From contig NZ_CP106841.1 in assembly GCF_027557445.1 (NCBI RefSeq), positions 1,908,001-1,972,000 on the forward strand: 64,000 nucleotides of DNA, given 5' to 3'. Below are positions 30,001-37,805 of this stretch, in pieces; position 1 is the first letter of the stretch; each line of letters opens with the position of its first letter. The DNA comes from Paenalcaligenes faecalis (lineage in GTDB: Bacteria > Pseudomonadota > Gammaproteobacteria > Burkholderiales > Burkholderiaceae_B). The notes beneath the pieces were generated by a model. The model had not been told where the DNA came from. It saw only the letters and a program-made list of their open reading frames with translations, and made no database searches. The position numbers and the translations under genes were made by a program.

Positions 30001-30379
30001 AATGCGAGCAAAGTGAATCAATAGTCCGAATACTTAGCCGCGCGGGATGCTCAAGCAGATTCCAGCCTTGCTTTTCATTATTTTGCATTGCCTGTTGGGC
30101 CAGAACCCAACTGTTTTTCTTATAGGCCTCCTCTGGCTCAGGCCCTAAGGCGGCTTGCAGTTTTTCTATTACCCTGGCATGCATCTCGGCGGCGGCAGCA
30201 CGGGTAAAAGTAATGGCTACGATCTCCTCGGGCTTTTGTACCAAAGCCAACAAGGCCAAAATACGATCCGTTAATAGCTCCGTTTTACCGGAACCCGCTG
30301 GAGCCTGCACCAAAAATGAACGAGACGGGTCCACTGCATCTAAACGCACCTGAAAATCACTCGGTTTACTCTCGCTCAT
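27062..30379 (-). CDS. addA: AddA-like UvrD-family helicase/exonuclease
   Basis: Large subunit of an AddAB-type helicase-nuclease for repair of double-strand breaks, the counterpart of RecBCD. The 1105-aa protein has superfamily 1 motifs: Walker A QAPAGSGKTELLTDRIL (about 25-41), motif Ia ITFTRAAAAEM, Walker B LLVDEFQDTS, motif III VFLVGDPMQSIYRFRKAE, motif V VEVMTFHKSKGLEFE and motif VI LLYVGVTRARSQLHLV. The C-terminus has a PD-(D/E)XK nuclease: SIIDLAISQDDQWLIVDYKTS. It overlaps the upstream AddB-like gene by 14 bases, so the two are coupled. Confidence 0.88.
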   Translation of the reverse strand: MSESKPSDFQVRLDAVDPSRSFLVQAPAGSGKTELLTDRILALLALVQKPEEIVAITFTRAAAAEMHARVIEKLQAALGPEPEEAYKKNSWVLAQQAMQNNEKQGWNLLEHPARLSIRTIDSLCSHLVRAMPWLSGLGGVPEVSDQASLLYLQAAQSVIAMADEQPSVSYLVKHLGVNIADVEQLLVDMLAIRDQWLPTLGQAQALERLQDYLNQLVTEHLERVDEALPLGWQDLAPAAVYAHRNLAEKGKMALAALESWSEEDPLFPVPEDLARWQALIPFLTTSGAPRKPRGITATVGFPANGDAVLRKQLQDWLDQQQPDAPWVEALLTLEHLQPEYTDQQVELLGHLSNVLWLTVAQLRLEFIDAGQVDFIEIAQRALNALGAADNPSDLLLRLDRRISHLLVDEFQDTSLNQIELLERLTSGWQADDGRTVFLVGDPMQSIYRFRKAEVGLFLHVQQNGRLGEVELEAVTLTNNFRSTANVVQWVNQLGGHLFPLAVDTELGAVRYNPSEAFHGEADHSIVQMHPLIYSNESDDFMDADQARSTAEQRVVQLCAAALQQYPDSTKPVAVLVRARTHLGELIRTLTVAGIPTKAVDIDSLTARPVVQDIVQLVRALKHAGDRLAWLSLLRSPICGLRLTSLHTLCGHDRQTTIPALMMAASQQQDLWQDNEWQRLQHVAAVLLDDRHRSGSLPFAAWVEHCWHRLGGEHAYPLNSDRADAENVFRLLERVAPYGEVDLDQFEEQVTRLYATAQNAERAVEVMTFHKSKGLEFESVILYDLNRSSRAETEPLLALEQSQGRLYVGMAKASDADAKDGMSQFIAQREKQRAAFELQRLLYVGVTRARSQLHLVGLLGLNKQGDVKAASGSLMQLLWPVVETQVLTTEPLLRQGQTRSQSRSAYQYLQRIKNMEDLPPVTPREAPAGVNHWEWSDEPFKEAAIGTVAHAWLERIGRDGREQWSTARISQRSDVIERQLLRAGIVQSEVKGAVAEVVETLTRTIDSERGQWLLDVAQAYREWTLLDAEGRVSIIDLAISQDDQWLIVDYKTSMPHAGQSQEAFLAIMRDRYGSQLRRYCDQVTAFDGRKARAALYFPRADLWYEI

Positions 30380-33014
30380 TGATTTGCTCCTGATTTAAAC
30401 GCAAAAACGGTAATACATCGCAATACCGCAGATCATCTTCTTGCTCGAACTGATTTGTTGCTAGGCCTGACAAAAACTCATCTCGCATGGCTAAAACCTG
30501 TGTCTGTAAATGAGCTTGGACCCCTGCCCAATCCCCATGAGTTTCAGTCAATTTTTTTTCCTCTGAATCGGTCAAGCCAGACTCAGCAACCCCATAACCA
30601 CCTAAGGCCGTTTTATAATGTAAAAATGCAAAAGCCAGTGCGGCTACCTCTTTGCCTTGATCCGCTAAAATACTGGCATAGATAGGTAGCTGTAACTCTA
30701 TGGGCCGATCCCTGAGCCAGGCAGTGTAATTTTTATTGGCCTTGCTCGTTTTATAATCCATCAATACATAGCGCCCATCCGCCAACTGATCTATACGGTC
30801 AATACGCATCTTGGTGCGCAATCCAGTTAACTGGTGCTGTTGCTCTAGGGCTTTGATCTCAAAAGGCGGACGCTGTAGTTCTAGCATCAACCAGCCCAAC
30901 AATACCTGTTCGGCTCGTTCTATTTCCAACACACGAATGGCCTGCGGCAAACCCGTCAACGCCTCTTCCCCCGCCTGTTGTAAAGCCTCTGCCAACCACT
31001 GCTGCGCCTGCCCATCATGCCAAAGCTGCGCTAACCGCGCCGAAGTTGGCGGCGTAACACGCTGCCAAAATAGCTCTAGACCCAAATGCAAAAACGTACC
31101 CCGCCACATACGTAATGCCCCACTGTCTTCGTAGGGCAATAACGCAGATGCGTGCAAACGGTATTGAACAAAGGCCCACAGCGGGTTGCGAGCTTGCTTA
31201 TCAAGCAGACCCGTGCCACCAAACACAGGCTCATCCGCCCTGACCGCAGGACCTCGATCATCAGATAACACCTCTATTGCAATAGGTTTGCTCTCTATTC
31301 CGACTAGCGGGTCAGCTACAACGTGCTCCTCCAAATCCTGAATTAACGGACTGCGACGTAAGAGCTGCCCATTATCCTGAGCCGCATAACTAAAGATCAG
31401 CTCCGGCGTTGACGTCTTTAGGGTTGCAATCATTTGCTCGGCCCATAACAGCTCACGCTCTGGCGTGGCTCTAGGCGCCTGTGCTTCTCGCAACACCTCA
31501 TAGGGAATAAACGGGTTCGGATCAGGAATGGCAGGCAACACATCATCCGTCACCCCTATGACCCACACCCCATCCCAATGCCCCCCTTCGGCCTCAAGCA
31601 AACCTAACACGTCCAATCGAGCACGTGCATCGCGTTGCGGCTGAAAAAGCGTCTCGCTTAAAAAACGACCCAACATGTGAACGACTTGAATCAACGACAA
31701 CTGACCAAACACAGGAGCCAAACGAGAAAACTGCCCTAACCGTTGATCAAAGGCCTGCATGGTTTGATAGGCATGACTATCTAAATTGCGCTCACCAGGA
31801 AATCCCAATAACCGTAGCAGCTCGCGCAAATGAGGAACCCATTGCGATGGACTATAAGAATGATTATGTGTCTGCAAATACCCTTGTGCTGCTCGCCATG
31901 CAGCGCCTAAATGCTCACACTTATCTAGCTGCTCGGCGAGAGAAGCCGGACTCAATTGCCCTGTTTGCTTTTTACGCCACTGCACATCCAGTTCGGCCCG
32001 AGACGAGGCCTCGTTCAGCTCCCCCACACAGTGGCCACTCAATAGTGCGGCACCGACTACCCGACATGGCACCTGCGGCTGGGTAGATTGCGCCAAAGCC
32101 TCTAGCCAATGCAAAGCGGATTTCACCAAAGACCATGCACTTAAAGGACGTCCTACGGCAATGTTCCAACTAAACCCACCCTTCAAGTCTGAACTTGCGG
32201 CGAGCTCATGGGCTAATACACGATAAGCAAAAGGCACTTCGCTTTGTAAATTAAGCGCCACAATCGCAAACCGACCTTGAGGTTTTTCTTGTAAGTTTTT
32301 AGCGGCCCACTGCGCCGCTAAACGCCATTCGGCATCGGGCGTAGGCGACTGCACGCAATGGCACTGGGCCTGATCTGGTACGGCATCTTGATAGTGATAT
32401 AGACTGACGCCTTGATCTTGCAAGGCTAATAACAGGCGCTGAAAACGCGCTGACATGTCATGAAAACCAACCAACACCACATGACGCCAACGTGGCTGAT
32501 AGGCCCCCTGCTCTAGAGCAGCAACCACACGCTGGGTAGACCTATTTTGATCATCTAAATCGTGCTGTTCTAGGTAGGTGCGATAAGCACTACGCCACTG
32601 CATAAACCGTTTGGAATCCACAGAATGTTGCTCATCTTGGATGGTCAGCGCCCATTCGTCCATGAGCGCATCTGCATCCGCCGCCATTTTCGCCGCCTGT
32701 GATACATCAATTAGCCAGGAATCCTCTGACTCTTGGGCGTAAATAGTTTGTTCCCACACATACAAGCTACTGAAGCTATCGAGCAAATAAGAAGCCGGAG
32801 CCTGATCTACATTAAAGCTTAAATCATCATTAGCCTGCCTTAACCACGCAGTTAAAGGCATAATATCAGGGACAGCTATCGCTTTTTGTTGACCCAATAA
32901 GGTATGTTGTAACTGAGACAGCAGTCGTCGCGCAAAACGGTTATTAACCGTTAACACCAATGTTTCTGTGCTGTCTAAACCAGATAACTGAGTAAAATCT
33001 AAAGGTATATACAT
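30366..33014 (-). CDS. addB: AddB-like PD-(D/E)XK nuclease
   Basis: Partner of the AddA-like helicase, resembling the betaproteobacterial AddB-like DNA repair family. The 882-aa protein begins with LVLTVNNRFARRLL, a family feature, has an inactive-helicase-like body, and ends with a nuclease domain: KMRIDRIDQLADGRYVLMDY followed by KTSKANK. Four cysteines normally bind an iron-sulphur cluster around this domain. Here the first position is Asn610 (ARNPLWAF instead of the usual CPF-type string), and of the C-terminal three only Cys865 remains (LRYCDVLPFLR). Start: ATG at 33014 has AGGAG nine bases upstream; a GTG at 33044 is less likely. It is divergent from modE. Confidence 0.85.
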   Translation of the reverse strand: MYIPLDFTQLSGLDSTETLVLTVNNRFARRLLSQLQHTLLGQQKAIAVPDIMPLTAWLRQANDDLSFNVDQAPASYLLDSFSSLYVWEQTIYAQESEDSWLIDVSQAAKMAADADALMDEWALTIQDEQHSVDSKRFMQWRSAYRTYLEQHDLDDQNRSTQRVVAALEQGAYQPRWRHVVLVGFHDMSARFQRLLLALQDQGVSLYHYQDAVPDQAQCHCVQSPTPDAEWRLAAQWAAKNLQEKPQGRFAIVALNLQSEVPFAYRVLAHELAASSDLKGGFSWNIAVGRPLSAWSLVKSALHWLEALAQSTQPQVPCRVVGAALLSGHCVGELNEASSRAELDVQWRKKQTGQLSPASLAEQLDKCEHLGAAWRAAQGYLQTHNHSYSPSQWVPHLRELLRLLGFPGERNLDSHAYQTMQAFDQRLGQFSRLAPVFGQLSLIQVVHMLGRFLSETLFQPQRDARARLDVLGLLEAEGGHWDGVWVIGVTDDVLPAIPDPNPFIPYEVLREAQAPRATPERELLWAEQMIATLKTSTPELIFSYAAQDNGQLLRRSPLIQDLEEHVVADPLVGIESKPIAIEVLSDDRGPAVRADEPVFGGTGLLDKQARNPLWAFVQYRLHASALLPYEDSGALRMWRGTFLHLGLELFWQRVTPPTSARLAQLWHDGQAQQWLAEALQQAGEEALTGLPQAIRVLEIERAEQVLLGWLMLELQRPPFEIKALEQQHQLTGLRTKMRIDRIDQLADGRYVLMDYKTSKANKNYTAWLRDRPIELQLPIYASILADQGKEVAALAFAFLHYKTALGGYGVAESGLTDSEEKKLTETHGDWAGVQAHLQTQVLAMRDEFLSGLATNQFEQEDDLRYCDVLPFLRLNQEQINERE

Positions 33015-33074
33015 AAAGCGCGTCTCCTGAAATAGCCAACACACAGCAGCCAGTTACATTTGGCTACCTATTTT

Positions 33075-33103
33075 TTGTTACTGTAAAAGGTGCAGACTAA
33101 AAT
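33075..33103 (+). promoter_or_regulatory. modE promoter, apparently leaderless
   Basis: TTGTTA (33075-33080), a 17-base spacer and TAAAAT (33098-33103) form a good sigma-70 promoter. The ATG begins seven bases after the -10, where transcription should start, and there is no Shine-Dalgarno sequence. Confidence 0.6.
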
Positions 33104-33109
33104 AAAATC

Positions 33110-33922
33110 ATGTCATCAGAAAACACCCCTTCTTTTGAGCTAGCAGGCTCAATTTGGTTTCGCTCCGGTACCCTAAACTGGGGTAATCCTCGACGTATGG
33201 CGCTTTTAGCCGCTATCCACGAACATGGCTCTATCTCTGCCGCAGCCCGTCATATAGATCTCAGCTACAAGGCGGCCTGGGATGCGATTGACACCATGAA
33301 CAACCTTGCCGAAGAACCTTTAGTGCTACGCACAACGGGTGGGCAACGTGGTGGTGGCGCCTCTTTGACCCCACGCGCTCTTGAGATTCTAGAATTGTAT
33401 CAACAACTTGATGCAGCCCACCAACGCTTTATGCGACGTCTAGCCAAGGCCCAGCCCGGCTCAGACAAAAACTTGGAGTTACTACAAACCATGATGGTAC
33501 AAACCTCTGCACGCAACAACTTTGCCGGCACAATCTCTAAAGTCACCATGGGTGCAGTCAATGCTGAAATCGCCCTTGATATTGGTAGCTCACAACCCAT
33601 TATTGCGTCTATAACCAGCGAGAGCGTCGAAAGCATGGGCCTCAAAGAAGGCATGCGCGCACTCGCCTTTCTGAAAGCATCCTCTATTATTGTAGGTCTG
33701 CCTACCGATGGCAAACTATCGGCCCGCAATCAACTACAAGGCACTATCGTGCATGTAGAGCCCGGTGCCGTCAATGCTGAAATTGGAATTGAGCTATCAG
33801 AAAAGCATCGCATTACCGCCATTATCACCATGGAAAGCCTAACCCGCTTACAACTAGAGGTAGGCCAACAAGCTGTGGCCATCTTTAAAGCCTCTAGTGT
33901 GCTGTTAGGCACCATGGAATAA
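33110..33922 (+). CDS. modE: Molybdate-dependent regulator ModE
   Basis: Transcription factor that binds molybdate and represses the molybdate transporter. The 270-aa protein has an N-terminal winged helix domain (RRMALLAAIHEHGSISAAAR, then LSYKAAWDAIDTMNN) and two C-terminal Mop/TOBE repeats: ARNNFAGTISKVTMGAVNAE (about 131-150) and ARNQLQGTIVHVEPGAVNAE (about 205-224). The two repeats form the molybdate site. It is convergent with modC, 21 bases apart. A ModE-operator-like site lies upstream of modA. The promoter suggests a leaderless mRNA. Confidence 0.95.
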   Translation: MSSENTPSFELAGSIWFRSGTLNWGNPRRMALLAAIHEHGSISAAARHIDLSYKAAWDAIDTMNNLAEEPLVLRTTGGQRGGGASLTPRALEILELYQQLDAAHQRFMRRLAKAQPGSDKNLELLQTMMVQTSARNNFAGTISKVTMGAVNAEIALDIGSSQPIIASITSESVESMGLKEGMRALAFLKASSIIVGLPTDGKLSARNQLQGTIVHVEPGAVNAEIGIELSEKHRITAIITMESLTRLQLEVGQQAVAIFKASSVLLGTME

Positions 33923-33943
33923 GGTCGCGCAACGCTCTAAAAA

Positions 33944-34696
33944 TTACACAGCTAATGCGGTACGTTGTAACTCGGCAGCTAATCGTTCGCTGCTGAGTTG
34001 CATCTCTGTACTGAGCTCTGCTGGGGTGCAACGCCCTACGATTTTTCCATCTGCTATCCGATAGACCTCGTCAGCCAGCATAATGGCATCCTCAGGGTCG
34101 TGGGTAATAATAATCGACGGAATATGCAACGTACGCTGTAACTGTGCGAGCTCTTGGCGCATACGTACACGTAAATTAATATCCAGGGCCGCTAATGGCT
34201 CATCTAATAATAATAACTCTGGATTAACTGCCAACGCCCGTGCCAAGGCCGTGCGCTGTTTTTGTCCACCGGAAATCTCGCCGGGGCAATTACCTAAAAT
34301 AGGACCTAACTCAAACGCATCTATCCACTTTTTAGCACCATCAGGAACCCATTTTTTGGGTGGATTCAAAAAACCTTTGCGCAAACCAAAACTAATATTT
34401 TGTGCCACGGTTAAATGCGGAAACAACCCATAGTCCTGTAGCAAATAGGCTAAACGTCGCTCTTGGGGTGCTAAATTAATTTTTTTCTCAGAGCAAAAGA
34501 ACACCTTATCGTTCACTCTTATTTGTCCTGAATCAGGTGTTAACAACCCAGAAACCGCTTGAATGGTTAAAGTTTTACCCGATCCCGACGCACCAAATAA
34601 CGCAATTCGATGCGCATTAGTCGTGAGTTCCACATCTAACAAAAAATGCCGGGTTGCCGACTGCAATGCCCGTTTAATATGAATATGAACCGACAT
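33944..34696 (-). CDS. modC: Molybdate ABC transporter ATP-binding protein ModC (short)
   Basis: ATPase of the molybdate importer. Motifs: Walker A GASGSGKTLTIQAVSG (about 35-50), signature ISGGQKQRTALARAL and Walker B LLLLDEPLAALD. At 250 aa it is about 100 residues shorter than E. coli ModC and ends after the ATPase domain, lacking the C-terminal Mop/TOBE domain. This does not look like a frameshift, because only 21 bases separate its stop from modE. Molybdate sensing may thus rest on ModE alone. It overlaps modB by one base. Confidence 0.93.
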   Translation of the reverse strand: MSVHIHIKRALQSATRHFLLDVELTTNAHRIALFGASGSGKTLTIQAVSGLLTPDSGQIRVNDKVFFCSEKKINLAPQERRLAYLLQDYGLFPHLTVAQNISFGLRKGFLNPPKKWVPDGAKKWIDAFELGPILGNCPGEISGGQKQRTALARALAVNPELLLLDEPLAALDINLRVRMRQELAQLQRTLHIPSIIITHDPEDAIMLADEVYRIADGKIVGRCTPAELSTEMQLSSERLAAELQRTALAV

Positions 34697-35373
34697 TAGC
34701 GTGCCCCTCTACGTCGATGCTGTGCTGGCGTCAATAACCCTGCCACCCACAACACAGTAATACAGCTGATGGAGGTCACCAAAACCAAAACCATCGCAAA
34801 ACTATCATTACCAGCCTGAACGGCCTCGTAAATAGAAATAGACAAAGTTTGCGTACGCCCAGGAATACTCCCAGCAATCATTAAAGTGGCGCCAAACTCG
34901 CCTAAAGCACGGGCAAAGGCTAATAACACCCCCGCCATAATGCCTCGCATGGCCAACGGTAGGCTGACCCGAAAGAAAACCTGTAGACGACTTAACCCCA
35001 GCACAATGCCCGCATCTTCTAGACGATGATCTACATCCTCAAAGGCGGCTCTAGCGGCCTTTAACACCAATGGAAAGGCCACCACAGTCGCCGCAATCAC
35101 CGCGCCTTGCCACGTAAAAACCAGCTCGATCCCAATCTCTGACAACCATTGTCCCAACCAACCACGCCTACCCAACAGCACCAGTAAATAATACCCAATC
35201 ACAGTCGGTGGCAGCACCATCGGTAAGGTTAAAACCGAATCCACTAAATTACACAATGGCGAGTGCCAGCGCGATAATAAAAACGCTAAGCCTATGCCAA
35301 AAATGGCAGCAAACAAGGTGGCCCAACCCGCCACTTTTAGCGATAGCAGCAGAGGTATCCAAAGGTCTGACAT
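34696..35373 (-). CDS. modB: Molybdate ABC transporter permease ModB
   Basis: Membrane subunit of the molybdate importer, 225 aa with five or six membrane segments starting at residue ~8. Conserved stretches are LTLPMVLPPTVIGYYLLVLL, the EAA loop FEDVDHRLEDAGIVLGLSRL and GEFGATLMIAGSIPGRTQTL, typical of ModB. It lies between modA and modC in the usual modABC order; the stop overlaps the modC start. Confidence 0.95.
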   Translation of the reverse strand: MSDLWIPLLLSLKVAGWATLFAAIFGIGLAFLLSRWHSPLCNLVDSVLTLPMVLPPTVIGYYLLVLLGRRGWLGQWLSEIGIELVFTWQGAVIAATVVAFPLVLKAARAAFEDVDHRLEDAGIVLGLSRLQVFFRVSLPLAMRGIMAGVLLAFARALGEFGATLMIAGSIPGRTQTLSISIYEAVQAGNDSFAMVLVLVTSISCITVLWVAGLLTPAQHRRRGAR

Positions 35374-35450
35374 GGTGTAGAGCTTCCTAGAGAACTAAAG
35401 GCTGCCAAGGCAGCCTTTATGACTAGATCATTTAATAATGAGGCTAGTGA

Positions 35451-36227
35451 TTAGGGCTTGCTAAAGCCGTACTTAGCCAAAATAGCTTGGCCTTCTTCGG
35501 ACAACAAGTAGTCTTGGTAGGCTTGGGCAGCATCACTACGACCATCACGCTTTACCAATGCGATGGGGTAAGTCACCGGCACAGTAGTCTCAATGGACTG
35601 AACCACAGTCACTTTGTCTTTCATGATGGCAGCATCTGTTGCGAACACAAAACCCGCATCCACCTCGCCACGGGCCACGTAATCTAAAACCTGACGTACG
35701 TTTTGGCCTAAGACTTTACGGCTTTCTACGTTTTCCCAATCACCGGATTTCTCTAGGGAACCCTGAGTGTAGCGACCTACAGGTACTGTCTCAGGATTAC
35801 CGTAGGCAATACGAGTCACGTCTTTTTTACCTAAATCGGCTAGGCCTTCGATCTTTTTAGGATTGTCATTCGGTACAATTAGCACCACACCGTTTTGTAC
35901 AAAATCTTTACGTGTGTCTGCATCAATAGCACCTGCATCAATGGCTTTATCCATGGCCTTTTGATCTGCAGAGGCAAATACATCGACCGGCGCACCATTC
36001 ACGATTTGCTGCATCAATACATCCGAAGCAGCAAAACTATTTAATACCTTGGTGCCCTCGTTTTGTTTTTCAAAGTTTTCGCCTAGCTCTTTGAATGCAT
36101 TCGTTAAACTAGCCGCAGCAGAGACGACTAAATCAGCAGCGGCTACAGGAGCAGAGGCGACCGATAGAGCCAAAGCACTCATTGCTAATAGGCCACGCCA
36201 TGATTTTTTCATTTTAAATGTTTGCAC
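35451..36227 (-). CDS. modA: Molybdate-binding protein ModA
   Basis: Periplasmic receptor for molybdate/tungstate, 258 aa. The signal peptide is QTFKMKKSWRGLLAMSALAL then SVASAPVAAA, with mature start near DLVVSAAASLTNAFKEL; the SAAASL loop contacts the oxyanion. Other conserved parts are GAPVDVFASADQKAMDKA and VGRYTQGSLEKSG. The GTG at 36227 is chosen because AAGGAG lies six bases upstream; in-frame starts further up would add residues before a normal signal peptide. It is the first gene of modABC, and the promoter overlaps a Mo-box. Confidence 0.94.
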   Translation of the reverse strand: MQTFKMKKSWRGLLAMSALALSVASAPVAAADLVVSAAASLTNAFKELGENFEKQNEGTKVLNSFAASDVLMQQIVNGAPVDVFASADQKAMDKAIDAGAIDADTRKDFVQNGVVLIVPNDNPKKIEGLADLGKKDVTRIAYGNPETVPVGRYTQGSLEKSGDWENVESRKVLGQNVRQVLDYVARGEVDAGFVFATDAAIMKDKVTVVQSIETTVPVTYPIALVKRDGRSDAAQAYQDYLLSEEGQAILAKYGFSKP

Positions 36228-36233
36228 CGTTAA

Positions 36234-36239
36234 CTCCTT
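36234..36239 (-). promoter_or_regulatory. Shine-Dalgarno deciding the GTG start of modA
   Basis: AAGGAG on the minus strand lies six bases before GTG at 36227. A downstream ATG (36212) also starts a signal peptide but is 21 bases from this site. Confidence 0.65.
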
Positions 36240-36281
36240 GTGTGTAGTCATTAGGTATGGTATTAAGAAATAACCTGTAAT

Positions 36282-36315
36282 AGTGTACCACCATATATAT
36301 ATAGGTATATATCCA
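36282..36315 (-). promoter_or_regulatory. ModE operator (Mo-box) and -10 of the modABC promoter
   Basis: CCATATATA-N6-TATATATCC (36291-36314) has the TATATA-N6-TATATA architecture of ModE operators. On the minus strand it covers the -35 region of an extended -10, TGGTACACT (TACACT at 36287-36282). Molybdate-bound ModE would block modABC transcription. The box ends four bases from the xerD ATG. Confidence 0.55.
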
Positions 36316-36318
36316 TTT

Positions 36319-37215
36319 ATGACCCACACCCCACCCTTAACCGCGCTCATTGATCGCTTTATGATTGAACTTAACAATCAATCCCTATCAGCGCACACCC
36401 TTGCCGCGTACCAGCGTGACTTAGAACGATTAGCCCGTTGGTTAGAGGCATCCAGCCTATGGTGGGACATCACTGCTGCGCAACTCGAAGGCTGGTTGAG
36501 CGATAAAACGATAAACACCTCTTCAAGCACGGTTAACCGGCGTATCGCAACCCTTAGAAAGTTTTATCAATGGGCAGTAGATCAGCAGTACCTAACCCAT
36601 AATCCAGCCAGTGGCCTACGCACAGTCAAAAATAGCAGCGCCAAACCAACGGCCTTAAGCTCCGCCCAAATTGATGCCTTATTGGCTGCACCCAATACAG
36701 CGCATCCACTGGGCTTGCGGGATAGAACCATGCTGGAACTGCTCTATGCCACTGGCATACGCGTCAGCGAACTAGTGGACCTGGCCCTAGAGCAATTAGA
36801 CATAGAGGCCCATGTATTACGCGTCATTCACCCTAACCAGCAGGCAGAACGACTTATCCCTCTTAGCCCTGACACCCTAGAATGGCTAAAGCCCTATTTG
36901 TCAGATGCCCGCGCCCAGATACTGAATGAACGTAACAGCCAAGCCCTATTTGTCAGCACCCACGGCGATCACATGACGCGTCAGGGCTTTTGGTTAATCA
37001 TTAAAAAATATGCCCAACAGGCTAAAATTACCACATCGCTGTCGCCGCATAGCTTGCGGCATGCCTTTGCGACCCATTTGTTAAATAATGGGGCAGATCT
37101 AAGCCTTGTGCAGTTATTGCTTGGGCACAAAAGCCCTAGCACGACCCAAATCTATAGTCACATCACACGTGAACGCTTGAAAAAACTCCATGCCGAGCAT
37201 CACCCTCGGGCATAA
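36319..37215 (+). CDS. xerD: Site-specific tyrosine recombinase XerD
   Basis: Resolves chromosome dimers at dif together with XerC. The 298-aa protein has a SAM-like N-terminal core-binding domain and a catalytic domain with the Arg in ELLYATGIRVSELVDL, the H-x-x-R in SPHSLRHAFATHLL, the second His in LLLGHKS and the nucleophile Tyr in TTQIYSHITRERLKKLH. The strings ELLYATG and ITRERLKKLHAEHHPRA favour XerD over XerC. I start at ATG 36319; a GTG at 36283 lies inside the modA promoter. No Shine-Dalgarno sequence is present. It is divergent from modA and shares the Mo-box region. Confidence 0.93.
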   Translation: MTHTPPLTALIDRFMIELNNQSLSAHTLAAYQRDLERLARWLEASSLWWDITAAQLEGWLSDKTINTSSSTVNRRIATLRKFYQWAVDQQYLTHNPASGLRTVKNSSAKPTALSSAQIDALLAAPNTAHPLGLRDRTMLELLYATGIRVSELVDLALEQLDIEAHVLRVIHPNQQAERLIPLSPDTLEWLKPYLSDARAQILNERNSQALFVSTHGDHMTRQGFWLIIKKYAQQAKITTSLSPHSLRHAFATHLLNNGADLSLVQLLLGHKSPSTTQIYSHITRERLKKLHAEHHPRA

Positions 37216-37250
37216 CAACCGGTTAAAAACAAAACGAATTCATTGTTATT

Positions 37251-37733
37251 ATGTCAAAAAAAAGCAGCGAAACCCTTGCCACCCAATGGCTAAAAAAACA
37301 TAACGTCACTTTTACAGAGCACGTTTATGACTATGAGGCCAAAGGCGGCGCAAATGATGCCGCTCATAAACTAGGCGTAGACCCCCATATCACCGTCAAA
37401 ACCTTGATTATGGAAGACGAAAAAAAACAACCACTGATGATATTGATGCATGGAGATCACGAGGTCTCTACAAAAAATCTAGCCCGTCAAACCGGCGCAA
37501 AAAGCATCCACCCCTGCACCCCCGACACCGCCCAACGCCATTCGGGGTACTTAGTGGGCGGTACGTCGCCTTTTGGCACCCGAAAAAACATGCCAGTGTG
37601 GGTGCAATCCAGTATCCTCGATTTAGAAACCATTTATATTAATGGCGGCAAACGCGGCATGCTCTTGCAATTAAAACCAACTGTCTTAACAGAAACCTTA
37701 GGGGCAAAACAAGTCGACGTGGCCCTAGACTAA
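37251..37733 (+). CDS. ybaK: Cys-tRNA(Pro)/Cys-tRNA(Cys) deacylase YbaK
   Basis: Editing enzyme that hydrolyses cysteine wrongly attached to tRNA-Pro. The 160-aa YbaK/EbsC domain shows VKTLIMEDEKKQPLMILMHG, ARQTGAKSIHPCTPDTAQRH and the signature YLVGGTSPFGTRKNMPVWV. Length matches the E. coli protein. It lies 35 bases downstream of xerD on the same strand and may be cotranscribed. Confidence 0.92.
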   Translation: MSKKSSETLATQWLKKHNVTFTEHVYDYEAKGGANDAAHKLGVDPHITVKTLIMEDEKKQPLMILMHGDHEVSTKNLARQTGAKSIHPCTPDTAQRHSGYLVGGTSPFGTRKNMPVWVQSSILDLETIYINGGKRGMLLQLKPTVLTETLGAKQVDVALD

Positions 37734-37805
37734 TAACAATATGATGGCAATCATGTTTATTTGGTATTATGAAGAGTTAACATTATTTTTGCCTCCCCTT
37801 ATTTT

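Noticed and set aside
33922-33944. Frameshift remnant of a longer modC
   Set aside because: Only 21 bases separate the stops of modC and modE, so there is no room for a decayed Mop domain.
36283-36318. GTG start for xerD at 36283
   Set aside because: It lies in the modA -10 and Mo-box, and the extra residues (HHIYIGIYPF) do not resemble the XerD N-terminus.
36228-36377. N-terminal extension of modA up to 36377
   Set aside because: It would run through the Mo-box and promoter and place ~50 residues before a normal signal peptide; the GTG at 36227 with AAGGAG explains the start.
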